A stretch of DNA of 64,000 nt from Bradyrhizobium frederickii (GCF_004570865.1 NZ_SPQS01000021.1:83673-147672); one strand, 5' to 3'. Shown: positions 29,224 to 38,237, counted from the first letter of the stretch. The notes: generated by a model not told the origin, from the sequence alone. A program made the numbers and translations.

Positions 29224-29537
29224 GCCGCTCCTCCGGTTTTGGGAAGCGTACGCGTTTTGAGAGGGTTGTCAGCGGGTTTTTGGGGCGGGCGGGCGAAGGA
29301 CAATCTCGCCGGAAGGCACCAGCTTCCCGACGTGCGGTCGCCAAGGGCGCGCCATTGCGGGGAAGGAGCCGTTGCGCTCGCGTCGACAAAATCGGCGCCG
29401 CACGAACGGCGCGTAGGATGGATCGAGTCTTGCGAAACCCATAGCTGGCAATTCGGTCGGTCGCTCCGCGGCTTTTGTGGATGGCTCCGATAATCGATCG
29501 CGGATCGAGGGCGAGAGGTCGAGGTGCTCGTCGACGA
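29224..29537. other. 314-bp stretch without a gene
   Basis: Contains the second 34-bp direct repeat (29378-29411) and no ORF with a plausible start and composition. Confidence 0.5.
29378..29411 (+). repeat. 34-bp direct repeat, copy 2
   Basis: Begins TCGCGTCGACAAAATCGG; 31 of 34 bases equal those of copy 1 at 28730. Confidence 0.7.
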
Positions 29538-29798
29538 TCATTGGTGCTCCGCGCCAGAACGATAGAATTCGACGACGCGGTGCTTCATTGATACCCGGAC
29601 ATCAAAGCCTGCGGACAACCACGCCTTCGCTTGTGGGCTTCTGCCATTTAGTGTGCTCCACCAGCTCGTGAATCTATAGGCCGACCTCGGCAGAGGCTTT
29701 CCCAATATCGATTCAACCTCAGCAAAGGTTAGCCGAAGTCTTGGACAGTTCTCCGTTAGCAATCTCTCGCGGAGGGGGCTGTAAATCGAGATTGGCAT
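29538..29798 (-). CDS. DUF7662-like small protein
   Basis: 86 residues: YSPLRERLLTENCPRLRLTF, AEVESILGKPLPRSAYRF, then the WW pair in TSWWSTLNGRSPQAKAWLSAGF. The order PLRERL / FxEVExILGxPLPxSA / WW / AWLxAGF is a recognisable short domain found alone or with restriction-like and toxin-antitoxin neighbours. It lies 37 bases downstream of the next gene, on the same strand. Confidence 0.65.
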   Translation of the reverse strand: MPISIYSPLRERLLTENCPRLRLTFAEVESILGKPLPRSAYRFTSWWSTLNGRSPQAKAWLSAGFDVRVSMKHRVVEFYRSGAEHQ

Positions 29799-29835
29799 TG
29801 GCGAGCGTCAGGGAGGAGTAATATTGACCAAGATG

Positions 29836-30141
29836 TCACTGCACCTTTTGACCGAGATCTCTCAAGAGCGCGTGGAGAAAGTCGCTGGCATGGTCATAAT
29901 GTACGCTGTCATTCGCGATTTGACGGGCGCGCGGCTCCAGTATGCGACCAACGGTTTCAGAGCCGAGCAGCTCAGCTCCTTGCGACCATTGCTCCAGCAA
30001 TCTATCGGGAATGTCTTCAGCCGATCCAAACAGCTTCAATAAGCGATGTTCGTCATCGTGCTTGTGGTCGTGATGTGCTTTCGCTGCATAAAAAGCGAAC
30101 AACCCACGAAAGGCATCACGGGAAACGGCAGGCTTTGCCAT
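29836..30141 (-). CDS. Unknown 101-aa protein, first gene of a two-gene operon
   Basis: From ATG 30141 (MAKPAVSRDAFRGLFAFYAA) with a His/Asp-rich patch (AKAHHDHKHDDEHRL) that could bind metal. Helical remainder ending LHALLRDLGQKVQ. It precedes the DUF7662-like gene. GC is lower than in the core genes, and a 20-bp tandem repeat lies upstream at 30218. No family recognised. Confidence 0.55.
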   Translation of the reverse strand: MAKPAVSRDAFRGLFAFYAAKAHHDHKHDDEHRLLKLFGSAEDIPDRLLEQWSQGAELLGSETVGRILEPRARQIANDSVHYDHASDFLHALLRDLGQKVQ

Positions 30142-30217
30142 CGCAATATCCCCCCATAAAATCGGACGGTATAATTCTCGAAATCTGGATCGTCGGCAAA
30201 ACAAAAGCTAGGGAAAA

Positions 30218-30257
30218 TTTAATCGCGGCTCTGAAGATTTAATCACGGCCCTGAAAA
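30218..30257 (-). repeat. Tandem 20-bp direct repeat upstream of the 29.5-30.1 kb operon
   Basis: TTTAATCGCGGCTCTGAAGA (30218-30237) is followed directly by TTTAATCACGGCCCTGAAAA (30238-30257), with 16 of 20 bases equal. It lies 77 bases upstream of ATG 30141, where an operator or activator site would be expected. The remainder of 30258-30650 is non-coding apart from the hairpin at 30425. Confidence 0.6.
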
Positions 30258-30424
30258 GGAAGGTCAATAGAACTGACGTTAACGCCCTCGGACCTCAGAG
30301 GATGTGCTGCAGGACGGTTTCGAGATCTGTATCGGCTTCGTCCGTCTCGCGCCAAGCGCAGCCGGCACGCGCGCCAAATGAGGAACGCATACGCTTACTC
30401 CGATATTGCGCTTGGCAGAGAGAC

Positions 30425-30464
30425 GGCCCCGGCTGCAGGGGGGCTTTTGGGGTAGGCCGGGGCC
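30425..30464 (+). repeat. GCAGGGGGGC hairpin element, copy 1
   Basis: GGCCCCGGC (30425-30433) pairs with GCCGGGGCC (30456-30464); the 5' side continues TGCAGGGGGGC. The stem and G-rich loop strongly resemble the elements at 60911 and 59398 (the latter inverted). Confidence 0.55.
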
Positions 30465-30650
30465 GCTCCGCCAGCTCGGCGGCGAGCCGGCAGCGATTCA
30501 AGCATCAGGACGCCCAGGTGTTCCTTGGAAAACCCGCGGGCAGGATGCCTCTCACTGGGTTCGCCTTGCAATTGTGCCAACCTCGTGGCGTAATGCTGAG
30601 ATTGCCGGGATCGTTTTGTACTCTTGTTATTGTTATTTTGTGAGGTCGTG

Positions 30651-30851
30651 ATGAGTATTTCTGGTCGGACTTCCCATCTTGCTGTCGCCTTGCACCAACG
30701 TATCGCATTTCTAGAAAGTCGGATTGCAGAATTGGACGTCTTGCGAACTCGATTAATGCAAGCAGAGTTGCGCCGCCGACGCTCAAGGTCGCGTGGGAAG
30801 TCTGTGGAATCGAGCAGAGTAGATAACCTTCCGCACTCAACCGACCACTAG
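30651..30851 (+). CDS. Small coiled-coil protein, unknown
   Basis: 66 residues: MSISGRTSHLAVALHQRIAF, then ESRIAELDVLRTRLMQAELR (heptad-like) and a basic RRRRSRSRGKS tail. Preceded by TGAGGTCGTG. Probably a small nucleic-acid-associated helical protein; function unknown. Confidence 0.5.
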   Translation: MSISGRTSHLAVALHQRIAFLESRIAELDVLRTRLMQAELRRRRSRSRGKSVESSRVDNLPHSTDH

Positions 30852-30909
30852 TTGCCAGCTCCCCCCTTATAGCCCCAAGCTATAGACGATTCGTGAGTCG
30901 GGGGGATTC

Positions 30910-31074
30910 ATGGAACGAAGGCCGTTTGAAAGCATGTCGATTGAAGAGCTGTGGCAACTCCACAGTGTCGTCAATGACATTCTTGCCACGAGGCTCGTGG
31001 CCAAGAAGGAAGAACTGGAGAGGCGGCTTGCGTTTCTCAACCGCGAAGACAAGACCCCTCGCGGCCAGCATTGA
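30910..31074 (+). CDS. Truncated H-NS-like protein (dimerisation half only)
   Basis: 54 residues: MERRPFESMSIEELWQLHSV, then ATRLVAKKEELERRLAFLN, ending KTPRGQH. The MSxEELWxLH...ILAxRLxAxKxELExRL pattern is the N-terminal oligomerisation region of rhizobial H-NS-family proteins, which normally continue with a YPKVxPKYRNP linker and an AWAGRGxxPRW DNA-binding motif. Both are missing, so if expressed it could act as a dominant-negative partner. A GGGGGGA site precedes the ATG. Confidence 0.55.
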   Translation: MERRPFESMSIEELWQLHSVVNDILATRLVAKKEELERRLAFLNREDKTPRGQH

Positions 31075-31319
31075 GTGAGAGGTGGTGGCTCAGTAGGCCG
31101 CCCGTGCCGGCCGGCGCGTTGGTGGGGTTGGTCGCATCGCTGCCACCGTGCACGCTGGCGGCACCCTTACGCTGGCAACGTTGCGTGCCGCGCCGATCGT
31201 GCGGAACGTCGCGGCATAAGCCGCAGGATCTGTCTTGAGGCAGCGCGAGCGGTCTGGCTGGCCTGGATGACTAAGTTTCGCTCAGGTGTATGATTCCCAG
31301 GGGCGGAGCTTGATTCGTT

Positions 31320-31415
31320 ATGCTGGAAAGCATCTTGGTCTTGCTGGGAATTGGAAACGCGGCAGTCCTGTTCATCGCCCTGTGGGGCGCACATAACCGC
31401 CCGCGCCTCCGTTAG
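31320..31415 (+). CDS. Small single-span membrane peptide (putative)
   Basis: 31 codons: MLESILVLLGIGNAAVLFIA, then LWGAHNRPRLR. One hydrophobic helix with a basic cytoplasmic tail. The ribosome site GGAGC is distant, so support is moderate. Confidence 0.35.
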   Translation: MLESILVLLGIGNAAVLFIALWGAHNRPRLR

Positions 31416-31503
31416 CTAGCTCGCTCGTCCAGAAGATTTAGGGTGGTCCGCTCTGTTCACGCTGGCGGGCCCGCCGGTTATGTCCCCCTTGGGCAGGCTC
31501 GAA

Positions 31504-31585
31504 AAGTCGACCAATTAACCATTAAAAAACAAAATGGAATTAAATAAATTAAATGGTGGACAAGATTTAAATTTGGACTAGAGTG
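31504..31585. promoter_or_regulatory. AT-rich tract
   Basis: A run dominated by A/T (ATTAACCATTAAAAAACAAA, AATTAAATAAATTAAATGG, GATTTAAATTTGGACTAG) in otherwise GC-rich DNA, 120-200 bases before a small membrane peptide gene. AT-rich islands of this kind attract H-NS/MucR-type silencers and often mark promoters of acquired DNA. Confidence 0.45.
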
Positions 31586-31707
31586 CGAATGCTTGGCGCC
31601 GGACGCACGCGTCAAGGACCTCCTGGAAGCGGCCCCATCATCCTGCCCCCCTGCTTACGCCGTCCAAAGGATGTAGGGGCCGCTTCTGGCAAATTGGGAG
31701 GCGAATC

Positions 31708-31809
31708 ATGCAGTTCCTGTCCTTAGGTGATGTGTTTTTCATCTCCGCAGCAACGGGTACGCTCCTACTGGTTGAGCTCGGAGTTTTGATCATTGTGGGC
31801 GTGATCTGA
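31708..31809 (+). CDS. Small single-span membrane peptide
   Basis: 33 codons: MQFLSLGDVFFISAATGTLL, then LVELGVLIIVGVI. Almost the whole peptide is hydrophobic. GGGAGG lies 7 bases upstream of the ATG, a strong ribosome site, which supports real translation. Function unknown. Confidence 0.5.
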   Translation: MQFLSLGDVFFISAATGTLLLVELGVLIIVGVI

Positions 31810-32015
31810 GGCGGACGTTCTCCGGTCAATTTCAATTTCAGCGCTCCCCGGGCCAGCCTTCTTCATGCTTATGATCGCAAGCCGTGGCTCGCCCCGATCG
31901 AAGTCAGGCCGGCCGTCGGCGCCGCGGGCTTGTGACCAATGGTCTAGCTGGCGGATCCATCTGACTGGGCACACCAGCTTCAATCCAGAGCGCGGCGATC
32001 GGTGGCGGCTATTGA

Positions 32016-32294
32016 TCAATAGTCGTCGCGGTAATAGCGGTGTCGCCACCGTGGGCGGTACTCCTCCCTGTAGTATCGGCGCGGCTCATAGTAGGCGCGG
32101 GGTTGGCGCGCGGCTTGATACTCCGGCGGAATGACGCCGTTCGGATAACATCTTCCGTAGATATCGGTATCAAACCCGTAGCTGCACGGCCCTTCGCGGA
32201 CCTGAACCAGGTTGGGCGTTTCGGTCTGGGTGACCGCGGGTGTCCCGAGCTGGAGCGCAAGGACTGCAGCAGCTGCTGCACTGGACAAGGGCAT
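32016..32294 (-). CDS. Small exported Tyr/Arg-rich protein
   Basis: 92 residues with a hydrophobic N-terminus (MPLSSAAAAAVLALQLGTPA), a Cys pair in GPCSYGFDTDIYGRCYPNG and a Tyr/Arg-rich C-terminus (YYEPRRYYREEYRPRWRHRY). This layout is common in small secreted Bradyrhizobium proteins of unknown role. Confidence 0.6.
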   Translation of the reverse strand: MPLSSAAAAAVLALQLGTPAVTQTETPNLVQVREGPCSYGFDTDIYGRCYPNGVIPPEYQAARQPRAYYEPRRYYREEYRPRWRHRYYRDDY

Positions 32295-32737
32295 GTTCAA
32301 TTCCTCCGGTGGTGTAGAGCTAAACGCTGCAGAGACGCGCGCGGTTTCCAGGGAAAGAGAATGGATTTTTCGCCCAAGCCGTCGCGGCATTCATCGTCTA
32401 TTCATCGCGGCGCGCGGGGAAGGGGTCGGTGATGTCGACGTCTTTCCCGTCAGACAACGCCACGCGGGCGCTTGCGCAACGACCAGCAACATCTTGGCCA
32501 GAACGACGCGAGTGTGGGAGTTTGACTCACGGCAGTCAGGCCAAGCGCAACGCTGGCCCCATCTTCGGCGCTTGCGGACAGAAGCGGATATCAACCTGCC
32601 GACAACCCGTGATGAATCCGTCTAAATGGCCCAATGCTGACATTCGCCGGGAGATGTTGATATAAGGCGATACCCCCGGATACGAGGACGTCAGGCTTTG
32701 CCAAATCGTCGCCAGATATTGTCAGGAGGCAACAGCC

Positions 32738-32854
32738 ATGGGTTCGCCAATCCTGCCGGCTCGGGGGCAGCAACAGCCCACGTTTCCTTCTGACAAATTC
32801 GCCACCGAGGTAATCAGACGGCTCGATCAAGCAGTCGCCGAGCGACGTGTGTGA
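32738..32854 (+). CDS. Short ORF with strong ribosome site
   Basis: 38 codons: MGSPILPARGQQQPTFPSDK, then FATEVIRRLDQAVAERRV. CAGGAGG lies 8 bases before the ATG. The C-terminal half is a charged helix. It ends just before the decayed serine hydrolase. Function unknown. Confidence 0.4.
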   Translation: MGSPILPARGQQQPTFPSDKFATEVIRRLDQAVAERRV

Positions 32855-32856
32855 TG

Positions 32857-33469
32857 ACGATGGGAATGGATTGGGATGAGAGCAGCTTACCTTATGCCGA
32901 TCCCCGCAACAGCGAAACCGGCCTGGTGCGCACTGGAATTATTGCGGCGGAGCGACCGCGTTGCTCGCCCGGCTGATCGCCAAGGGATCAGGCAAGTCAC
33001 TGCACGACTTCGCACGCGAGGCATTGTTCGATCCGCTCGGCCTGGGTCCGACGCAATGGGCCGCCGGGCCCGATGGTGAGCCATTCGCTGCCTCAGGCGC
33101 CCGGATGTCGGTTCGTGACCTCTCTCGGATCGGGACGCTGATGCTCTCGGGTGGGCAGCTCAACGGCCAGCAAATCGTTCCTTCGGAGTGGATCACTCGT
33201 TGCACGACGCCGGTTGTCAGTTCCGACGAGCTTCGCCGGTACGGCTATCAATGGTTTCTCCTTGACGTGGCTTCGGCAAGCCGAAGGGATGGGCGGCCGG
33301 GCGCCTGGAGCGGATGTGGATGGCGCAGGGGGAAGGCGGCCAACGCTTGTTCATCATTCCTGCGTTGCAGCTCGTCATTGCCTTGACGGCTGGAAACTAC
33401 GGGATGGAAGATCAGTGGATTCCGCCGACGCGCGTGCTGCGGGAAATCGTTTTGGCGAGTGTGCCTTAG
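32857..33469 (+). pseudogene. Decayed serine hydrolase (beta-lactamase class C fold)
   Basis: Three readable blocks. A family N-terminal piece (MDWDESSLPYADPRNSE) is at 32869-32920. It is followed, after an apparent deletion of about 25 codons, by WNYCGGATALLARLIAKGSG and DPLGLGPTQWAAGPDGEPF. After YGYQWFLLDVA the frame shifts near 33270 into GKPKGWAAGRLERMWMAQGE and LVIALTAGNYGMEDQWIPP, ending at 33469. The N-terminal SxxK nucleophile region is absent. Clearly non-functional. Confidence 0.75.
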
Positions 33470-33496
33470 CCTTTTTCACCAGGACAACTCATCAGT

Positions 33497-36400
33497 TTAG
33501 ACCTTGGCTCCCATCATCAGCCGCTCCCGCAGACGCTGAAACGTCACGTAAAGCATCGGCACCAGGAAGAGTCCGATCGAGCTCGCCGCGAGCATGCCTG
33601 CAAACACGGCTGTACCGACTGCCCTGCGGCTGAGCTCCGCAGCGCCGGTCGCGATCACGAGCGGCACGAGACCAAAAATGAAGGCAACGGAGGTCATCAT
33701 GACCGCGCGGAAGCGCATATGCGCGCCCTGGATCGCAGCGTCCTCGAGCGCCACGCCTGCCTCGCGTTGCTCCTTGGCGAATTCAACGATCAGAATCCCG
33801 TTCTTGGCGGCGAGCGCAATCAGCACCACCAGCCCGATCTGGCCGTAGAGGTCGAGATTGAGGCCGGCGAGCTTGATGCCGACATAGGAGCCGAGCACGC
33901 CGACGACAACGGACAGCAACACTGGGATCGGGATCATCGTGCTTTCATAGAGCGCCACCAGGAACAAATAGGCAAACAGCACCGCAAGCATCAGAACGAT
34001 ACCGGTCTGGCCGGCGGCCTGTTGTTCCTGATAGGCGGTGCCAGTCCATGCGAAACTGTACCCCGCAGGCAGTACGCTATTCGACACATCGGCCATTGCG
34101 GCCATCGCAGTGCCTGACGAAACTCCGGGCGCCGGGCTGCCGTTCACCGTCACCGAGCGGTAGTTGTTGTAGCGGGTGATCACCTGAGGGCCGGTCACGA
34201 TCCTGATCCCGGCCAGTGATCTGATCGGCACCATCTGTTCGGTGGCGCTGCGCAGATAGATGCGCCAGATATCCGAGATGTCGCTGCGATCGAACGCCTC
34301 GCCCTGGACGTTGACCTGCCAGGTGCGGCCAAACCGGTTGAAGTTGTTGACGTAGATGCCGCCAAGCGTCGCCTGCAGGGCGGTGAAGATGTCGTTGATC
34401 CCCACGCCGAGCGCCTGCGCCTTGCCGCGGTCGATGTCGAGATGGATCGACGGATTAGTCGCAGTGAAGGTGGAAAAGACGCGCGCCAAACGTGGATCGG
34501 CATTGGCGGCGCCGATCAGCGCGTTTGTGACGCTCGAGATCTCGGCCGGGCTCTGTCCTTCCAATGCCTGAAGCTGGTATTCGAACCCGCCGCCGGTGGA
34601 GAGACCGATGATCGGTGGCAGGTTGAACGGCAGCACATTGGCCTGTCGGACCTGCGCGCCGGCGGCAAAGGTCTGCCGGATCAGTGCTTGCGCGGAATCC
34701 GCTGCCGCCTTGCGGTCGGCAAATGGCTTTAGGCGGGTGACGACGAGGGCGCTGTTCGATTCCGATGCGCCGTCAAGCAGGGAGAAACCGATGATGGCAA
34801 GAACGTGGTCAACGGCCGGCATCTGCTTCAGGACGTCTTCGACCTGCCGGGTGACCTCGCTGGTTCGCGCCACCGACGCGCCGTCCGGCAGTTGGACCGA
34901 CGTGAAGAAGGCGCCCTGATCTTCCTCGGGCAGGAAACCCGTCGGCGTGATCAGCGATATGCCGAAGATGCCGGCGGCAAAGAGCAGGACGAGCAGAACG
35001 GAGAGGCCGGCCATGCGCACGAGGCGTCGGACGCCGCTGCCGTAACGGTCACGAATCCAGTCGATGGAGCCGAGGACGCGGCCCATGATGCCGCGCCTTG
35101 GCCCGGTGTGGCGCAGGAACAGCGCGCACAGGGCGGGCGACAGTGTCAGCGCGTTCAACGCAGAAATCATCATCGCGGCGCTGATCGTCACCGCGAACTG
35201 GCGGAAAAGCGTTCCGGAAACGCCTGGAATGAATGCGACGGGTACGAAGACCGACAGCAGCACCAGGGTAATCGCGATGATCGGCGCGGTGATCTGGGTC
35301 ATGGCCTTCTTGCTGGCTTCGGTCGGCGAAAGGTCCGGTTCCTCCTGCATGACTCGCTCGACGTTCTCGACGACGACGATGGCATCGTCCACGACAATGC
35401 CGATGGCGAGCACCATCGCGAGCAGGGACACTGTATTTGCTGAATAGCCCAGCACCAGCAGGACTGCGAAAGTGCCGATCAGGCTCACTGGTACCGCGAT
35501 CGCCGGGATCACCGTCGCCCGGAGATTGCCGAGGAAGAGGTACACCACGATCACGACCAGCACGAAGGCCTCGCCCAGCGTCTTCAATACCTCCGCGATG
35601 GTGTCGCGCACGAAACTCGTGGAATCGTATTGCACGAGGTAGCTCAGTCCGGTCGGGAAGTGCTGCGACAGCCGCTGCATCGTCGCCGCCACGGCTTGTG
35701 CGGTGGTCATCGCATTGGCTCCCGGCGCCAGATAGATCGCGACCGGGACGGCTGCGCGTCCGTCGATCCGCGCTTCGCTGTCGAGGTTTTGCGCGCCCAT
35801 CTCGACACGGGCAACGTCCTTCACCAGCACGGATGAGCCGTCCGGGTTGGCGCGCAGCACGATAGCGGCAAATTGATCGACGGTTGCGAGCCTGCCCAGG
35901 GTCTGCACGTTGAACTGGAATTGCTGGTCGTCACTGATCGGGCGCGCGCCGATGCGGCCGACCGGCGCCTGGACGCTTTGCGTGCGAATTGCGGCAATCA
36001 CGTCCGACGGCGTGAGGTTGAGGCTGGTGAGCCGCTGCGTGTCAAACCAGATCCGCATCGAGTAGTTCATCTTGGCGAACAGATTGGCCTGGCCGACCCC
36101 CGGGGTGCTCGCAATCGCATCGAGCACGTTGATGATGGCGTAGTTCGTGATGAAGAGCGGATCCTGCTCGCCATTAGCGCTGTAGAGCACGAGGAATTGC
36201 AGGATCGACGAGGACCGCTTGCGCACCGTCACCCCCTGCTGCTGCACTTCGGTCGGCAATTGCGACAGCGCGCTCTGCACGCGGTTGTTGACATTGACGG
36301 TGTTGATGTCGGGGTTAGTGCCGAGCGCGAACGAAACCGTCAGTGTGTAGCTTCCGTCGCTGGCGCTGGTCGATTTCATGTAGAGCGCGCGGTCGACGCC

Positions 36401-36613
36401 GATGATTTGTGCCTCCAGCGGTTGGGCGACGCTGCTCTCGACAACTTCGGCGGATGCGCCCGGGAAAGTGCCTGAGACCGTGACTTGTGGCGGCACGATG
36501 TCCGGAAATTGCGCCACCGGGATCTGCATCAGCGCGAGCGCGCCGGCGATGGTGATGATGAAGGCGATCACCATTGCGAGCCGCGGACGATCGATGAAGA
36601 CCGCAGATATCAT
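33497..36613 (-). CDS. RND multidrug efflux permease (HAE1 type)
   Basis: 1038 residues, the full AcrB/MexB length. Visible are the N-terminal TM1 (AMVIAFIITIAGALALMQIP), VAQFPDIVPPQVTVSG porter domain start, the TM4 proton-relay Asp pair in GIVVDDAIVVVENVERVM and the TM10 Lys in ALAAKNGILIVEFAKEQ. It exports drugs or toxic metabolites from the inner membrane and periplasm with the adaptor encoded upstream (4-bp ATGA overlap) and an outer-membrane channel not present here. No dedicated regulator is adjacent. Confidence 0.96.
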   Translation of the reverse strand: MISAVFIDRPRLAMVIAFIITIAGALALMQIPVAQFPDIVPPQVTVSGTFPGASAEVVESSVAQPLEAQIIGVDRALYMKSTSASDGSYTLTVSFALGTNPDINTVNVNNRVQSALSQLPTEVQQQGVTVRKRSSSILQFLVLYSANGEQDPLFITNYAIINVLDAIASTPGVGQANLFAKMNYSMRIWFDTQRLTSLNLTPSDVIAAIRTQSVQAPVGRIGARPISDDQQFQFNVQTLGRLATVDQFAAIVLRANPDGSSVLVKDVARVEMGAQNLDSEARIDGRAAVPVAIYLAPGANAMTTAQAVAATMQRLSQHFPTGLSYLVQYDSTSFVRDTIAEVLKTLGEAFVLVVIVVYLFLGNLRATVIPAIAVPVSLIGTFAVLLVLGYSANTVSLLAMVLAIGIVVDDAIVVVENVERVMQEEPDLSPTEASKKAMTQITAPIIAITLVLLSVFVPVAFIPGVSGTLFRQFAVTISAAMMISALNALTLSPALCALFLRHTGPRRGIMGRVLGSIDWIRDRYGSGVRRLVRMAGLSVLLVLLFAAGIFGISLITPTGFLPEEDQGAFFTSVQLPDGASVARTSEVTRQVEDVLKQMPAVDHVLAIIGFSLLDGASESNSALVVTRLKPFADRKAAADSAQALIRQTFAAGAQVRQANVLPFNLPPIIGLSTGGGFEYQLQALEGQSPAEISSVTNALIGAANADPRLARVFSTFTATNPSIHLDIDRGKAQALGVGINDIFTALQATLGGIYVNNFNRFGRTWQVNVQGEAFDRSDISDIWRIYLRSATEQMVPIRSLAGIRIVTGPQVITRYNNYRSVTVNGSPAPGVSSGTAMAAMADVSNSVLPAGYSFAWTGTAYQEQQAAGQTGIVLMLAVLFAYLFLVALYESTMIPIPVLLSVVVGVLGSYVGIKLAGLNLDLYGQIGLVVLIALAAKNGILIVEFAKEQREAGVALEDAAIQGAHMRFRAVMMTSVAFIFGLVPLVIATGAAELSRRAVGTAVFAGMLAASSIGLFLVPMLYVTFQRLRERLMMGAKV

Positions 36614-37848
36614 GGCTTGTCGTCCGTGCCGGCCTTACCGGGGGTGCTGGGAGCTGCCTGCGGAGCCGTACCATCCGCAGCCTTCATGCTCGACAGGATC
36701 AGGGGACTTGCCGGCCCCGGCAAAACGACCTGGCCGGGGCGAACCCGCTGCAGGCCCTCGACAATGACGCTGTCGCCGGCCGCGAGCCCGGCGATGACCG
36801 CCGCGATGGTCGGGGTCGATTGCCCGAGCTGGATGCGGCGCTGCTCGGCCTTGTTGTCGGCGCCGACGGCAAGAACATAATGGCCCTGCTGATCGGAGAG
36901 CACGGCGGAGCGCGGGATCGCTAGCACCTCGATCGGTTGGACGCCCTCCAGCACGACGGTAACGAACTCACCGTCGGTCAACTCGTGAACTGTGACGCCG
37001 GCCGCCGAGGACGCCCGCAGGATAGGATTGCCGATCTCGCCGCGCACGGTGATCGTGTCGGTGTTTTGGGCGATGGTGTTGTCGACGAAATTCAGTGTGC
37101 CGGACTGGCCGTACATGCGGCCGTCGGTTAGTCGCAGCCTGATGACGACGGCCTCCAGGCCTCCTTGCGGCGCGTATCGTTCCCGCAGTTCCAATCCCTG
37201 GCGCAGCGGCACGGGGAAGGTGACGTACATCGGGTCCTGGCTGACGATGGTGGTCAGCACGCCCGAGCTTGGGCCGACAACGTTGCCTTCGGTCAATGCC
37301 GTGCGTCCGATCTTACCGGCGATCGGGGCGCGGATCGTCGTGTAGTCAAGATTGATCCGGGAGGCCTGAACCTGGGCTTGTGCGGCCTGGACCTGGGCTT
37401 CGAGGCTGAGCTGGTTCGCAATGGCGGCGTCGTAGGTGGACTGCTGCCCGGCAGGGCCTCCGAGCAGAGTCCGCGCGCGTTCCGTCGTCTGTTTGGCATT
37501 ATCGAGTGTGGCCTGAAGTTGAGCCACCTGCGCCTGTTTCCATGCCAGATCCGCTTCGAACGGACCACGCTCGAGCCGGTAGAGCTCATCGCCTTTGCTG
37601 ATCTCGGCGCCTTCCTCGAAGAGGCGCCGTTCCAGAAATGCAGTGACGCGCGCAACGACATTGACCCGATTGATCGCTTCGATCCGCCCGAGAAACTCAC
37701 TCCTCTCGGTGATCGGTCGCCTTGTCGCTTCCACGACGCCGACCGCGGGTGGGCCAGGGCCGGCGGGTTGGGTCCGGGCCCACCCGCTGGCGATGATCGT
37801 CAGGAGAATTGCCGCCAGCAGCCTCATCGAAACGCCAGCAAGGTTCAT
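36610..37848 (-). CDS. RND efflux periplasmic adaptor (membrane fusion protein)
   Basis: 412 residues. Signal peptide LLAAILLTIIASGWARTQ, a lipoyl-like half (EFLGRIEAINRVNVVARV), an alpha-hairpin rich in Gln/Ala (QAQVAQLQATLDNAKQTTE) and the second lipoyl half IRAPIAGKIGRTALTEGNVV. Beta-barrel and membrane-proximal domains follow. It links the inner-membrane pump to the outer-membrane channel. The ATG at 37848 has AAGGAG seven bases upstream. It precedes and overlaps the pump gene. Confidence 0.95.
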   Translation of the reverse strand: MNLAGVSMRLLAAILLTIIASGWARTQPAGPGPPAVGVVEATRRPITERSEFLGRIEAINRVNVVARVTAFLERRLFEEGAEISKGDELYRLERGPFEADLAWKQAQVAQLQATLDNAKQTTERARTLLGGPAGQQSTYDAAIANQLSLEAQVQAAQAQVQASRINLDYTTIRAPIAGKIGRTALTEGNVVGPSSGVLTTIVSQDPMYVTFPVPLRQGLELRERYAPQGGLEAVVIRLRLTDGRMYGQSGTLNFVDNTIAQNTDTITVRGEIGNPILRASSAAGVTVHELTDGEFVTVVLEGVQPIEVLAIPRSAVLSDQQGHYVLAVGADNKAEQRRIQLGQSTPTIAAVIAGLAAGDSVIVEGLQRVRPGQVVLPGPASPLILSSMKAADGTAPQAAPSTPGKAGTDDKP

Positions 37849-37918
37849 GGTCCGCTCCTTGCAACCAGGCTTGTTGCAACCAGGCTTGGGACCGGGCCGA
37901 TGCTTCACCGGTGCCGTA

Positions 37919-38191
37919 TCACTCCCGCGGTGTTCGATTGCTGCGCACGGGCTCGTCGTAACCCTTGCGGCGGCTATAGAACATCAGTGCGATCAGGCCA
38001 CAGCCGGACACCAGCATCAGGAGTGCAGCTCCCGCCAAGATGGCGTTGCGGTAAAACGGCAGTGATGGCGTTTCCTGCCATACCGCCACGGTGTACCAAG
38101 TCGCCACAACGAGAAGCGCTGCGAGAATGGCTCCGAGAAGCCACAGATTGGTGTGGCGCACGATGTCCTCCATCGTCTGTTGGAGTTGCAT
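37919..38191 (-). CDS. Small membrane protein, two predicted helices
   Basis: 90 residues with hydrophobic segments LLGAILAALLVVATWYTVAV and AILAGAALLMLVSGCGLIAL and a basic C-terminus (SRRKGYDEPVRSNR). The ATG at 38191 is preceded by GAAGG; an upstream GTG at 38200 is possible. It lies 70 bases upstream of the adaptor gene on the same strand and may be cotranscribed. Confidence 0.6.
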   Translation of the reverse strand: MQLQQTMEDIVRHTNLWLLGAILAALLVVATWYTVAVWQETPSLPFYRNAILAGAALLMLVSGCGLIALMFYSRRKGYDEPVRSNRTPRE

Positions 38192-38237
38192 GGCCTTCAC
38201 AGCCCTGCGGCTGTGTGGGGATCGCGCAAGGGTAGGC

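Noticed and set aside
19509..29411. CRISPR array
   Set aside because: Repeats here occur in two inverted or distant copies without regular spacers, and no cas gene is present in the window.
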